From positions 10,260,263 through 10,324,262 of the forward strand of contig NC_061063.1 of assembly GCF_021917145.1 (NCBI RefSeq): a stretch of 64,000 nucleotides of DNA, written 5' to 3'. The translations under genes and the position numbers were made by a program. Below, piece after piece: positions 1 through 13,189 of this stretch. The stretch is from Hypomesus transpacificus (taxonomy: Eukaryota > Chordata > Actinopteri > Osmeriformes > Osmeridae). The notes beneath the pieces are model-generated. The model saw only the letters and a list, made by a program, of their open reading frames with translations. It searched no databases and had not been told where the DNA came from. Every line of letters begins with the position of its first letter. Within the stretch, counting starts at the first letter, position 1.

Positions 1-167
1 CACAGACACAGATTTCCCCTGTTCCCATACAATCCCCCCCCCCCGCCAGCTCAGGTTCCTGTGCCACTCTGACAAACACACAAGTTATAAATAGTGGCAA
101 AGCACCCTACGGAGAATGTGAACCTTAAAAGGGACCAGCAACGTTTTGCTGTGGTACCTTACACATC

Positions 168-311
168 AGCCCTCTGGTACCTTGAGACACTCCAGCCCTC
201 TGGTACCTGGAGACACTCCAGTCCTCTGGTACCTGGAGACACTCCAGTCCTCTGGTACCTGGAGACACTCCAGTCCTCTGGTACCTGGAGACACACCAGC
301 CCTCTGGTACC
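168..311. repeat. 26-bp minisatellite, about 6 copies
   Basis: The core CTCTGGTACCTGGAGACACT recurs every 26 bp, with about six copies differing at a few bases. It is unrelated to any gene I recognise. All overlapping open frames here come from the repeat. Confidence 0.9.
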
Positions 312-394
312 CAGTGTTACTAAAAGTGAGATGACAGCAGCTGTGATATGAAGCAGGCCAGCACCTGCAAAGGAGGCTGTGCAGGAAATGTGTG

Positions 395-675
395 TCGTCT
401 GTGAGAGCACAGTGTGGTCTGTGAGAGCGCAGTGTCGTCTGTGAGAGCACAGTGTCGTCTGTGAGAGCGCAGTGTCGTCTGTGAGAGCGCAGTGTCGTCT
501 GTGAGAGCACAGTGTCGTCTGTGAGAGCACAGTGTCTGTGAGAGCACAGTGTCGTCTGTGAGAGCACAGTGTCGTCTGTGAGAGCACAGTGTCGTCTGTG
601 AGAGCACAGTGTCGTCTGTGAGAGCACAGTGTCGTCTGTGAGAGCACAGTGTCGTCTGTGAGAGCACAGTGTCGC
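395..675. repeat. 20-bp minisatellite, about 14 copies
   Basis: The unit GTCGTCTGTGAGAGCACAGT is repeated about 14 times, with A/G changes at one position and one shorter unit near 535. Each unit contains CTGTGAGAG, which resembles a 5' splice site on the + strand, but no exon is recognisable next to it. Confidence 0.9.
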
Positions 676-737
676 CTGTGTGTCACAGTAGATCTGGGTC
701 AGACCCACCTCAGGCATCCCTGGAATGTGCGTTTCCC

Positions 738-875
738 TTGTGTGTGTGTGTGTGCACATGAATGTGAAGCTTACCGTGTGTGTGCATTTGAAATTAGGTA
801 TTGTGTCCTGTTTATGTGTGTGTGTCTGCATGCGTGTGTGTGTGTGTGTGCATGCGTGTGTGTGTGTGTGTGCGT
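738..875. repeat. Interrupted (GT)n microsatellite
   Basis: Runs of GTGTGTGT are broken by short unique bases such as GTGCATGCG. This is simple sequence with no coding potential. Confidence 0.85.
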
Positions 876-985
876 GAAAAGAGCAACAGCAACTGCTTGC
901 TGTCCAGAAACCCAGAGTCCTGTGCAGACAAGGCTAATCCAACTGCAAGAAGTACTTGACATCAGTGTGAAGGGTCGCCCCCTCC

Positions 986-1069
986 TGAGGTCAGCAGAGT
1001 GAGGTCAGCAGAGTGAGGTCAGCAGAGTGAGGTCAGCAGAGTGAGGTCAGCAGAGTGAGGTCAGCAGAG
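986..1069. repeat. 14-bp tandem repeat, 6 copies
   Basis: The unit GAGGTCAGCAGAGT is repeated six times almost without change. Each junction reads CAGAGTGAGG. Confidence 0.9.
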
Positions 1070-1286
1070 GACTGACAGGATGAAGGAGACGATAAGCTAG
1101 TCTCCCCAACAGAATCCATCCACCTAGGCTTTTAACCGCCATAAAATGGGTAACCAAGCAACACTGCCGACATACAAGCACTCATGAATCAGTCATTTAT
1201 CATTAATAATTCAACATCTCCCCCATCCTCTGTTTTCATCATATAATGCTTAATGGGAATTTAAGAAAAGTATGGAGGTGTAGGAA

Positions 1287-1405
1287 GAGAGGAAATGAGA
1301 GGAAAGGAGGAGAGGAGTGTGGAAGTGTTTTGAGGCAGGGTGTAGGAGGAGAGGAGTGTGGAGGTGTTTTGAGGCAGGGTGTAGGAGGAGAGGAGTGTGG
1401 AGGGC
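1287..1405. repeat. Short GA-rich tandem duplication
   Basis: A unit of about 39 bp containing GGAGAGGAGTGTGGA and TTTTGAGGCAGGGTGTAGGA occurs about two and a half times. Confidence 0.75.
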
Positions 1406-2386
1406 GTATTGGAGACAGGCTCTGACACCCAGACCCATGACCTCATCCGAGTGTGACAAAAGCTCAGAGGTAAAGCTCGGTGGTTAGAGGATTTGCCTGC
1501 AGATCAGAGGATACGGGTCCAAAGCCCCCTCTGTATAAAAGCATCTGCTACATGAATCGATTGCTGACCGCAGCCTACTGTAAGACAGCTGGTGACGGGA
1601 TCAAACAGACGCACCTTCAGAGGTGCTGAACAACGTGAGGCTGTTTCTGGGAGAGCGGAGAGAAGGTGACCTTAGATTGTGAGGGAGAGAGAGAGGGAAG
1701 CAGCAAGACACAGCAGAGACACGGGCTGAGGATGGACGTTCAAGGCCGTCCGTTGACGCTAAATGTAGCTAACAGGGGGAAACCAGCAGGCAGGCGTCGT
1801 TAAGGGAGCTAATCAATTTACTGGCCTCAAAAGACGTCTCATCGCTTTGCTTTAACGACGTCCCTGCGATGGTTCCACTGAAAACAAACCCTTTTAACGC
1901 CTCACTTACGAGACGTGTTTCTCTGTGTGTCAGTATCCTGGGTCCCTATCACCTGTGCTTCCAGAGCACAGTCTGCTCCACATCCAGGTCAGGCTATCTC
2001 AGCAGACCCAGTCTCTCCCCTGGCCTGTGCAGGACCACAGGAAGCCATGTGCCATGTCAGGACCAAGTCTCTCCCTTCAGCAGCACTCTAATATTAGACC
2101 CCCAGTCCTGTGACCAGGGTGGTGTGTTTTGGGGGGGGGGGGGGTGCGCATGGACGTACGACTGTGTGTGAGAGAGAGAGAGAGTCCAGATAACAGGCAC
2201 ACACTTCCACACTGTCCTTCTGCAGACACACATACATCAAAGCTCCAGAATGGCAGCAACTGTTGATGGCCCCACTGAGACTACGTCAACAAAAACAATC
2301 ACAATGCATCCTGGGTAGAGAGAGCAGGACAGGAAGTGGTTGTGCACAGCTGGAGATCCCTCCCACAGGGTTTGGCAAGAAAACCC

Positions 2387-2500
2387 AAGCCTGGAATAGC
2401 CCAATTAGCATCCCAATCACTAACAAGCCTGGAATAGCCCAATTAGCATCCCAATCACTAACAAGCCTGGAATAGCCCAATTAGCATCCCAATCACTAAC
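2387..2500. repeat. 38-bp tandem repeat, 3 copies
   Basis: Three consecutive 38-bp units begin AAGCCTGGAATAGCCCAATT and end CAATCACTAAC. They are essentially identical, so the expansion is recent. Confidence 0.9.
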
Positions 2501-3874
2501 ATGTCTGCAACTGGGTCTTCAAGATGATCCTTAAGTAAACATGCTAATGTTGCCATTCAAAGATGATTACCATTTGAAGCTAGTTACAGTCAAGTAGATC
2601 TTGAATGTCACTGCTTATAGCAAATATATCAAGTTCATGAAAGAGATAGTCTTCTCTAACGTTATGCAAAGCAAGAAATCTAGCACATGTATTCAACCGC
2701 AGTGAACATTAATTACAGTCAACTTTAATGGCAGGACAAGTGTTGCCCCCAAGGATGTAGAAAAGCCCAGGTCACTATAAGACCAGTTCACACCACCCCA
2801 ACAACGTCCAACAAACACCAAACATTCTCCTGCTGGCTGTTGGGTCTACATTTGGAGATATAACCGTCATTCTCACACTGCCCCAACAAATGCCAACAGG
2901 CACATCACACCAAACCAACACAACCCAACAACTGGTGTGTTGGAGCAGTGTGAGCTGGCTGTCAGTGCAGCTGAAGCTCAGAAGAGACAGAAGACCACAG
3001 CTGCTTTTAGAAAAATCAGAGGACCTCAAAACAAACCTGAACAAAACCAGACAAAAGCTCCACAACGTTAGCATGTTTAGCAACTTCTTCAAGTACAGAA
3101 GCAGTCATAAAACTAGTACTTTACAACACACAAAGCAGCCAGCTCTATCAAAAGATGGAACATTCCAATAGTTAGCTATTAAGTAACAAGCATTCATGTG
3201 TATGGTATAGCGCTAAACTTAAAAGCAAACTAACATGAGACGAAGAGAGAGGCATTGTCTAGTTTTCTTATTGTCTCCTTATTTTCATTATTCTACTTGT
3301 GTCCCCATTTTTCTGCTACAACAGGATTATTGAACACAAACATCTAATTGTCTTTCAACAATGACAAACAAACCAAATCACTCACCCTAGGTTTACAGTC
3401 TAGGCTGTAGCCCTTCATAAAGTGTCTGTGTGTTCAGGCATGGGGACTACGGGACAGAAACATGTCCTTGTGTCTCTCCTTACTGTAGTGTGTCTGTGTG
3501 GCCTACAGCAGCGGTTCTCTCTGTGTAAACTTTGAAGAAAAGTCTGTTTGAATTTTTTTGGGAAAACACGTCTAATTCACAACTCCTAAAATGGGATGAC
3601 ACTGACATTGAAAGAGTTCGGGATTTGAAAAATAACACAATTATGATCATCTTAATTAGCTTTGGGGACAGAACCAGGAGCAGAATGTGGACATCCTGTC
3701 AGCATGTCAAGACTAGGGCTTCCTCCTCCTCCATAGCCGACAGGAAGAAGCATTTCCTGCACTTCCTGTGTGAGAGGTCAGTGTCATGGCCATGATTTAT
3801 ACCATCTGGGCTGCTTGCTGACGTGGAGTCGTTCTGTCTGCCTGAGAAACACTGCAGAGCCTTCCACCCACTCT

Positions 3875-4054
3875 CTCTCTCTCTCTCCTCCCTCACCAGT
3901 CCAGCTCAACCTCTCTCTCTATCCTCCCTCACCAGTCCAGCTCAACCTCTCTCTCTCTCCTCCCTCACCAGTCCAGCTCAACCTCTCTCTCTCTCCTCCC
4001 TCACCAGTCCAGCTCAACCTCTCTCTCTCTCCTCCCTCACCAGTCCAGCTCAAC
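3875..4054. repeat. 36-bp CT-rich minisatellite, about 5 copies
   Basis: The unit has a (CT)n stretch followed by CCTCACCAGTCCAGCTCAAC, repeated about five times. On the minus strand each unit reads GAGCTGGACTGGTGAGGGAG, which contains a good 5' splice-site-like G/GTGAGG. This resembles the exon-end arrays in slc9a1, but no exon was identified. Confidence 0.85.
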
Positions 4055-4554
4055 TGACTACAGCAGTCCTTGTCTGCTGTCCCCTCTGTACCTCGGCCAA
4101 TACGAGGCGCTGGAATAATGGCACATGTTGTAACCAGCCCAATCCACACTCTTACCCCTCCCCCTCTCGGCTCCTCTCTCTCACATGTACAAAAACACAA
4201 CCCCCTGGCCACAGAAAAACTGAGGACTTGTCTAACTGAACACAAAATCCTCTCCGCTATTTCAGCAGCAAGAATCGAATAACATGTTAAATCCACACTC
4301 CTACGAAATCTGCAGCTCAGTAATATTTTGAGACAGCTGTGAGAGGTGTTGAAACATTCATGAATAAAGGACAAAGGGCTGTATAGTTTGACTTCCTTTT
4401 AAAGATTGAAAAAGGGAGAGAGGCAAATTAGGGTACAATGGACTAGAGAAGGTGTTGAGGGTCGAATTCTCTTTCTTCGGGGCATCTGAGCAGATGAATA
4501 TGTGCCCCAAACACTGAGTGGGAGACAGGAGGAGCAGATGTGGGTGTTGACAGT

Positions 4555-4744
4555 CAGGCCCATCCCACAGCAGAACCCCTCTGACTCCAGCTCAGGCCCA
4601 TCCCACAGCAGAACCCCTCTGACTCCAGCTCAGGCCCATCCCACAGCAGAACCCCTCTGACTCCAGCTCAGGCCCATCCCACAGCAGAACCCCTCTGACT
4701 CCAGCTCAGGCCCATCCCACAGCAGAACCCCTCTGACTCCAGCT
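4555..4744. repeat. 38-bp minisatellite, 5 copies
   Basis: Five near-perfect 38-bp units begin CAGGCCCATCCCACAGCAGA. No associated gene is visible. Confidence 0.92.
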
Positions 4745-5041
4745 TTGACAGAACGTCTGGGGGTCTGCTGGGGAAAACGAGTTCAGACATGTTCAACCTC
4801 TGATGCCAGAGGTAAGCCCATGCTGTTAGCTACGCAAACAGCATATTTACAATGGCTGCTAAGAAACTCAATGGCATTACCCCACACAAGTCCAAACAAC
4901 ATCGGTTTGTGTTCGAAGGTCGGCAAATCGTCTCAGGAGGGAAAAGGATGCGTCAGCCATTGTGAGCAGCATCTTTCATCGTGTTGGTGTCACTGCTCTC
5001 ACCACCAACGCACCTCCCGTTATCACCCCCGAGGAACGGTC

Positions 5042-5262
5042 CTGTGTCTGAGTCCTGGTCCTTTAAGAGGAGCAGAGACCAGGTCCTGTGTCTGAGTCCT
5101 GGTCCTTTAAGAGGAGCAGAGACCAGGTCCTGTGTCTGAGTCCTGGTCCTTTAAGAGGAGCAGAGACCAGGTCCTGTGTCTGAGTCCTGGTCCTTTAAGA
5201 GGAGCAGAGACCAGGTCCTGTGTCTGAGTCCTGGTCCTTTAAGAGGAGCAGAGACCAGGCAG
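5042..5262. repeat. 44-bp minisatellite, 5 copies
   Basis: Five consecutive 44-bp units begin CCTGTGTCTGAGTCCTGGTC and contain CTTTAAGAGGAGCAGAGACC. The units are almost identical. Confidence 0.92.
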
Positions 5263-7299
5263 GAAGGCCCCCTGTGGTGTGACTCCTGTCCTGCTTGAGT
5301 GGGCCTGGAGAGGTATGGAGGATGACAGCTGTCATGTGGGACTGTGTCAGTGCATTAGGCTGGTGGTCGGTCGTCCTCACTCCCCTGAAGAAACACATGT
5401 GATCTGGGTTTGGATGGACCTGCAAAGACAGAGTCTGGTACTGCACAAGCAGTAAAAGAAAATGACAAGGGCAAGTCTGTTTACCTGGCGTTTTGGCCTC
5501 TCTCTCTATAATTACGGTATCTGGTTACATCACGCTAGTCAATACTGTACTAACTGAGGTCACTGTGCAAAGTTATTCCCACCTTGAACAACCTTGGCTC
5601 TTGACTCAAAACAAAAGAACAACATTTTCAGGTGTGAGGCCATGTGGTAATTATCAAACACCAAAACATCCTGCAGTGCTGATCATAACTGAGTGGTTTG
5701 TCAACACATATTTCTGTCTGCAGATTATATAGACACAGATAGATTGTTGGCGGAGATCATTTGGACACAAACTCACAAATACCCTGAACTGAGAACTGCC
5801 AGACTTTCTGCTTGTGTAATGCTTAAGATGAACAGCCATTCTCTGTTCATCTAGACTAGACCAGCCGAACCAACACAGGAGGCAAGATGGAGGAATATTT
5901 AATACACACTGCCTTTCTATAGGGTGTCTTTTTAGTTTAAAGTATCAAATCAGATCCTTTTCCACATCCTTAATGTGAGATATAAATGATGTCACACTTC
6001 AATCATATTCACGAATTAACGCTTACTGATGTTCGTTTGTTTTGAGTTTTTGAATCACCTTTAGTATCAATTACAGTGGGCATCCTGTGGATGGTCCTGA
6101 CGCGATAGGCCATTTAACCTTGTGGCAGCAACTGAGACGGTGTTCCTGGGATTGCTGCTGTGATTGACAAACTACACGTTTAGAGGTCCCTTAGTGGAAA
6201 TACTGTACACATAACAACAAAACCACTGCTGTTTTTGAGCTTTGGTGGTCATAAGCAACAGTTTGATTGTTTGTTTGATTTCACCGTTTTATATATTTTT
6301 TATTATTGTTTTATGGCGTCATGGTTGTGATTGTGAACGTTGCAAAATCGAATAAGATCGTGTTGCATGAAAATTCCATATTTGCCATGCACGGACTACC
6401 TTTTGTTTTTGACAGCCCTAACCCATTAGGGACAATATTAGGGAACACATTCACCCGTCACTAGCCTGAAATGAAGACACGTTATCAGATACCTTAACCG
6501 TTACCCCACATTCTACATTTTGGCGTACCCTATGTTTGTTTCATAATGCGACAACTCACATTTTTCCGTTAGTGTTAGTTTCTTCTCAAAATTATTCTCC
6601 AGAACGTTGATTTCCATGTTCTCCATTCATGCGATTCGCTGTTATTTTCCAGTTGATGTCATTCCTCAATGTATCGAAGTACAGTCAGGAGACAAAACTC
6701 CCGACACAGATCACATACACGCCCTTCGTAAATCCAAACCAAAAAGCAGAGAAAAATATGATAAATACGCGCTATAAAGTCATCTGAAATCCAGAAAAAA
6801 AAGAATATACGTAAAATAAAGCGCTCTACGTGGGTCGCACTCGGTTCCTCTTTATAATTACGAATGTCCTTTCGGAAAAATAGGAACTCAGCAGCGCGGT
6901 GAGTCCCCGGGTCTGGGCTGGGCTTGTGCCTTTCTAGGGCTTCCACTGAATGTCCATGAGCGAAAACCGCTGCTTCTCCTACAGACCGTACCATTAGCTG
7001 CTTGGGGAGGGGGAGACAAATTATGCTAAACTAATTAGGGACTTTATTTGGGGGACAGATTTGGGGGTCTAACTGAATCACACACAGACCCAAATGATGA
7101 ATGGTTCAATTCAATCAAAATCAAAATTCCATACTAATATCAGGGTTTTTTTTGTCAGTAAGGCCTATTAAAAAGAAGACTGTTATGTCGCAGCAGGCAG
7201 TGGCGGTCCTACTACATTTGTCGCCCCGGGCAAGGGGCAAGGTTTACACATTACAAAATGTTTGCCTTGATAACTTTAACTGAATTGATAAGACACTAA

Positions 7300-8279
7300 T
7301 GTTTTTTTTTACATTGCTGCGGTCTCCCGGTCGTGTAGATTCACCCTCTACAACATCCGGAAGATCAGGAGATACCTGTCTGAGCACTCCACCCAGCTGC
7401 TTGTCCAAGCACTTGTCCTCTCCAAGTTGGACTACTGCAACTCGCTGCTCGCCGGTCTCCCATCATGCGCAACCCGCCCTCTTCAGAGAATTCAGAACGC
7501 TGCGGCCCGTCTGGTCTACAATCTACCCAGACGCTCCCACGTTACCCCGCTCCTCATCTCCCTCCACTGGCTACCCATAACGGCCCGCATCAGATTCAAG
7601 ACCCTGGTACTGACCTTCCGAGCAGTGAATGGAACTGCGCCCGACTACATCAAGTCTCTCCTGCAGCCTTACACCCCCACCCGCCACCTACGGTCTTCTT
7701 CAGACAACCGCCTGGTGGTCCCACCTCTCAAGACCGCCCGGTCCCAGCACAAGCTCTTCTCCTGCCTGGCACCCCAGTGGTGGAATCAACTCCCCACCTC
7801 CATCAGAGACACGGACTGTCTCTCCACCTTCAAGAGAAGGCTCAAGACGCACTTGTTCCGGGAGTACAATGGTACTTAGGAATGGTTTGCTGAATCCAAC
7901 GCTAGTTTCCTCAAGGTTCACAATGACTCTTGCTTAGACTGTTGCTCTTGTTGGTTAGTGGTAGCTGATTTAAACTGTTGTATTCTTCTTTTTTTTTAGT
8001 TAATCCTATTTTTATTGCTTTCCTACAGGTACACCTGCACTTAGAGATCAATGTTGTGTAATTTTAACTTGTTTAACTACATGCTCTTATGGTTTCTTCC
8101 CTTTAGCACTATTTTTTGGTTGTCCACAATATGTACTTCTTGTTTTTGACTACCCGCAATGCTGTGGGGCTATCTTGTTGTTATTATCAGTGACCTATGC
8201 ACTTTGTGAAGCTCTCTCTTGGAAGTCGCTTTGGACAAAAGCGTCTGCTAAATGAATAAATGTAATGTAAATGTAATGT
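7300..8279 (+). mobile_element. L2-type LINE, 5'-truncated 3' end
   Basis: The + frame through 7427-7879 encodes the C-terminal part of a non-LTR reverse transcriptase of the L2 clade. Recognisable blocks are LDYCNSLLAGLP, RIQNAAARLV, LHWLPITARIRFK, and the end STFKRRLKTHLFREY before a stop. A 3' UTR follows, ending TCGCTTTGGACAAAAGCGTC and a short ATGTAATGTAA-type tail, as in fish L2 elements. The endonuclease and most of the reverse transcriptase are absent, so the copy is 5'-truncated and cannot move on its own. A second, shorter copy of the same 3' end lies at 27858-28103. Confidence 0.85.
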
Positions 8280-11042
8280 GTTTACCTTTGGGGGGGATGC
8301 AGATAGGGGATGCAGATAGCCTGGCTGCCAGCCCAATTTAGCACCGCCCACAAAAATTTTGGTCGGGAAGTATGGGTCTGGAATCCCTTGGTTGTGGAAA
8401 AAATATGTCCGAACAGGAGCTGTTCGGACCAATCAAATTGTCAGGGCGGGCTTTATACGATGATGGGACCTTTAATGTAACCCTAACAACATTCTGGTTA
8501 AACCTATGCTTCACCCTTAACATTAAATGTGTCTGTCTACAAAGGTGTAGCAGTTCCTTATTCTTTGCCTAACAATCTTTTCTCTCCTCTGTATTTTCAT
8601 CAGCGCTTAACAGATGACCGCTGGGTCTATTGACTGGATGTCAGTAGCTGTGTATCTGCAGAGCTGAGGGGTCGAGTCTGCTGCTGATTCAGTCAGTCGA
8701 TAATGAGCTTCCAGGAAGCAAGAGTGGAGAGGGAAGCACCGAGAACATTCAATCTTCCTCACCCATCCATGAACAAACGGCTTGCTCTCGTACACACACA
8801 CACTAACACATATATACACACACACTCACACATATACACACACACAGACACAATTGTTGCAAAATGATCACATAATACAGCACACTCTGTACATCTGCCT
8901 GTATGATCAAAATCGGAACATTTACAAAATACCAACACTACTGTCCAGCAATCCAACCTTTTTCTGCTAAGCTTCTACACACACTCATGTAATGACCAAG
9001 CAGCATGCCCAGGCCAGATCATGTTCGTATTGCTGCCATTTAGAGGATCAAAATAGAACTGGTCAAGTCATGACGAATCCCTAGGGCTCACATCCTCTGC
9101 ATCTTCTCCCTCACCCACAAATCACCCCATTTATGTTCCCCAGTCAGCTCTTAGGGAGACGAGCCGGATCAATGAAGAGGTTCTTTGTTGATCTGATGAC
9201 GACCATCCGACAGTGCTGACGGTAAAGGCATGAACTGACTGGGGTGTTTGTGTTAAACCTGGAAGTTCACAAGAAGCCGACTTGTTCGTGAAGGAGGCAA
9301 ACTATCCACCTGACTGTAGATCGACACATACAACATGCATTCAGCAGTGTAATAAAACTGGAGTAATTCAGAAGAAGCGTAACAGTAACTGGTTTCAACT
9401 TTTGACTATTTAGGATGAAATGTTGAGTTTTGGCTTTGAGTTGAGTTAGGACTCTGTGCTCCCATTATGGAAATATTTCTGGCATCACAGAGCATGTTAC
9501 GACAGATGTAAATATGCTTTTGTTTGTTAGCTCAACTGTATGAAACTAAGTAGTTTGTCTGACATAAACCAAACTAAACAAAAAACTAAAATAATAGTAC
9601 TGCTCAACAAATTACACGTCCAATTCCCAGATATCTAGCCAGGCAACAGAAATAACCTGAGTTGATATGATTAGTAATAATGCAAATGAGATGTCCTTGC
9701 ATACTTTCAGGTTAGCTCTATTTTATAGAGACAAACCATTCTCACCTCCCTACATTTCTCTTTCCATTCTCAGTTACTTCAAGACAAAACTGAAGTAAAA
9801 TGATACAATACAAGGTCAATGCTGTTTTATTATTTTGTCTGTCATCTATATTCTCTTACCTGGTCAATTAGAATGTTGTGTTGAAGATTTTCAGAGCCTC
9901 CATGCTTGTTGGCCGACAATCTGACAACTGAGTAAGATTCTAGATAATTGTCAATTTTAAGGTCAGAAAGCCACATTTCCGAAAGTGTCACAGAATCAAA
10001 GACATATATTCAATTTGCCATTAAGAAACATACCACACATAGTTTCTCCTCAAATCCACCAAATCCATTTGCCCTGATGTCAAAAGGCATACATGCTCTT
10101 TTGAATGAACATGTTTATACTTGAACCCTGAAGAGACAGATCCTGAATCTCAGAGCATTCCTAAGGTTATATGGTTAATTGTGACACTACAACAGATGAA
10201 TAACCACGTTGGGCATTTCCTAAATGGAGTGAAGATGTGTTTCTTGATACCATATGACCAGATATGTAGATGTATCAGCTGTTGCAGTGTGGGAGGGAAG
10301 CATGTCTGCAGTTGTCAGGGTATCAAGACAGACAACACTGAGAATGTGAGCTTGGAAAAATATACAACTGCTTTTTCACAAGCAGATGGTCCCCACACTT
10401 TAAACAAAACAAAAAAATTCCCCCCGAAATCTGTTTCTCCTCATCACATCATTCTTTAAATGTGAGACTGCAACAATAGTCGGATTCCCTTTCCTTCTGA
10501 CAGTATTCATATCTGGACACAAGGACTGGATGACTGGAGGAGGGGAAGTGATCAGAGGGGACCTGATGTGTCCATGGCTGTCCCATGCCAAAGGCCAGCT
10601 GCATTGTCCACATACACGCCTCTCCCTGTCTGTGCTCAGCAGTTGCTGTGTTCTTGTTTAGTGCCCCCAGTTGTTCCTGCGAGGACTGTAACGCTGACTG
10701 TACTAACAGCTGACATGGACTATGCTGCCCAGTGGATCTTATTTTAAGACATATATTCAGATCAGATTATACAATATAGGGATTAGAAGAATATATGTAT
10801 TATCAAAATAATTTAAATATGTTTTGACATTAGTATTCCTCAATTCAGTTTTTTCCATTTGGAATATAGAGACAAAAGGAGCAAACCTGTTGATCTGTTT
10901 GGTGAAATAGAGATTTAGGTAGTCACATACCAAGTCACACAAACACAGTCTAGTCTGAAAGGTCTGCAATCAGTGCCATGCAGTGTGGGGTTAACACTTC
11001 ACAAAAACAAACACCCATAGACACAGGTGCTGCCAAAGAGCT
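8280..11042. other. No gene recognised
   Basis: This is AT-rich non-coding sequence with no exon I could place. An imperfect (CA)n microsatellite lies at about 8790-8852. A block at about 8310-8470 beginning GCCTGGCTGCCAGCCC looks like a degraded interspersed repeat, but I cannot assign it. Confidence 0.5.
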
Positions 11043-12771
11043 TTATGCAGGAATCCAGTTCCTAGAGTGGTTGTATAAGAAGGACTGCTTTGACACCTTC
11101 TGTGGCTCATAGGAACCTGAAAGGGAAGAGGACACTGAGATTAATCGGACATTGTTTTAACTTCATGGATTTTGTTGGTGGTTGTGTCTATTATTGTTTA
11201 CATATGAAAACTTCAATGGCTAGCACCTCTTCAGGGAACTAAATAAATCATATTTTATTCAGTATTCGAATAGAGAATTGGCTTGAAATGGCTACATTTA
11301 CTCAAGCGACTCTGGGCCTTAATTGAACAGATACTCCAAGCTCCTGAAGTGGGTTATCTGTATGAGTGGGAAGGGCTGTCAGACCTGGTCCTGGGGCCGC
11401 TGGGCCCTGCGTGTCCCTGGGCCATTGACTGGAGGACGACACAAACACAGCGCTGGAGACGCAGTGTCTGGACGGCTGGTCATACACCCCCAGGTCATAC
11501 TGCCCGGGGCCGGGGGGGGGGGGGGTTCCTGGGGGGAGTCACGGGAGCAGCTGATATCCTCAGGTAATGCTTCCTCCTTTGAACACAGTGTTGACTGTTG
11601 GTTTCCAAGCAACGACTCACGATCATTTGAAACCTACGCATAGTGATGATAGGACCGTGATGGTGCTATACTGTGTGTGAGCTCACGGTAGGGTGGTCCT
11701 GTTCAGGGGCTCCGGGGGCCGGTAGGGGCTGTAGGTGGCAGGACCAGGCCCCTGGTGGGTCACTGAGGAGGGGATCCGGGAGGTGGTGGATCTGAAGCAG
11801 GAGAGGGAGATGTTGGAGCTACTCTGACTTCCGGCATCGTTCACATTGTAGTGACCTTGAACAACATACACAAGATAACTTGCGTCAAGCAGGGTACACA
11901 ACACCATGCAGTGTATTATAGATCCAGGCAGTGTTTGGTGAAAGACACTTACATGGGGATGGGCCTTTTGAGTGTAAGGTGAAAGAACTGCGTGTGGTCT
12001 TTGACAAAAATACAGACTTGGCAGAAACGGTGGTGTTTCTCTGGATTCTATCAAAACACACCTATGATAAACAAAAGATAAACTTCATACAAGGATAAAC
12101 GCTTTGAATGAGCTGACTTAGAATACAGTTCTTAGTTACGTTGTATTTGTTAGGGCCAGGAGAGGCCTCGTGTCGTTGCTGGAGCTGCACAGCCACGGGG
12201 GGCCTGAAAGTCCGGGAAGCCCCCCTGCCGAAGCTGTGCCTCTGGATCAGAGAGGACTGCAGATTGTAGGCATTAGGACCTGGGATCCCCCTCTGAGGGG
12301 GGCGGGGGACCCTGACAGTCTGGAGGACGGAATCAACAGGTGAAACATCCTCATCACAATCACTAATGCATCTGAACAATGCTTAATGTACAGGAAGTCA
12401 CTGAATATGGATTCACATCATTAAAACTTAATGTAGATGCAAAGTTTTCCAATTTGAGAGCTCACATGTCTGACAATGATAAGAAACACGTGAGGATATC
12501 TGTGTGCAGAGAGATTTCTGTGCCCATGTCTGACCTGGGATGCAAGGCCTCCAGTGCCTTTCTTGGAGTAAGACGGGCTGATAATATCAGCCAGCCTGAG
12601 AGACATGTAGGAACCTGGCCCCGGGTTCTCATCCTGAAACAGAAACAGCAAATCAGTTCTTGGTTGTTCTGTGTTTGGCAATCGCATGCAAAATTGATCA
12701 TTGGTTGGGTTGCCCACCTGACAGTCTGCTAGAACGAACCTCTTGGTTTGTGAAGAGAATCCTTTTTTCTC
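11043..12771 (-). CDS. Sperm-tail PG-rich repeat (STPGR) protein gene, 5' end incomplete
   Basis: I place seven exons on the minus strand: about 12771-12718, 12633-12535, 12319-12140, 12040-11953, 11855-11687, 11528-11385 and 11116-11043 (stop at 11043-11045). The product has repeated STPGR motifs: NPGPGSYMS, IPGPNAYNL, SPGPNKYN, QGPGPATYS, GPGQYDLGVYD and APGPGSYEP, ending HSRNWIPA. Such proteins (STPG1, ODF3/CIMAP families) are microtubule-inner or sperm-tail proteins. STPG1-like is my best guess. The splice phases agree except in the 11528-11385 exon, which opens with a run of 14 C. One C fewer would restore the frame, so this is probably a homopolymer length error or polymorphism. The 5' exons were not found. 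The gene is head-to-head with meaf6. Confidence 0.7.
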
Positions 12772-13189
12772 CTCATTGCTTATGACTACTGTTTGGTATT
12801 TTGTGGGTATTGAGGATGTGTAACCTGGATCATTGTATGATAACTATTATGAGACGTCACATTTAAGAAAATAACGTATTTAAGGCAGGCAAAGTGACAT
12901 TCACTCACTTTCTTTCAAGCCTTTAGGCCTATGTATTTTCCCCATTGCTTCAACCAGATTGTAGGGAAACACTTGCAATGCTTGTCTGTGGTGAAGAGAC
13001 AAAACAAACGAACATAAAAAAGACACTGCAAAACATAAATGCTAACGGTGAAAAGTACGGAGACTGTTGAAATTGCGTTTTTCTTACCACTGAAAATGTG
13101 TGTGAAGAATGATGGTCAACACATGAATGTACGACCAATCCTCTTATGATATGTTGCCATGACAATGAGTACACTTTCTGGTTCGGTAA

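Larger units (their letters stand above)
1..7290. other. Gene-poor, minisatellite-rich stretch
   Basis: I find no convincing coding exon here. Open frames are short, lack recognisable domains, and several exist only because a tandem repeat has no stops. The stretch holds many separate minisatellites (listed individually) and otherwise ordinary AT-rich DNA. It could be an intron or flank of a gene whose exons lie outside the window or were too short for me to recognise. A locally GC-richer patch near 6.8-7.0 kb could be a promoter, but nothing in it is decisive. Confidence 0.5.

Noticed and set aside
395-675. Regular 20-bp direct repeats suggesting a CRISPR array
   Set aside because: The units are head-to-tail without unique spacers, and this is a vertebrate nuclear genome.
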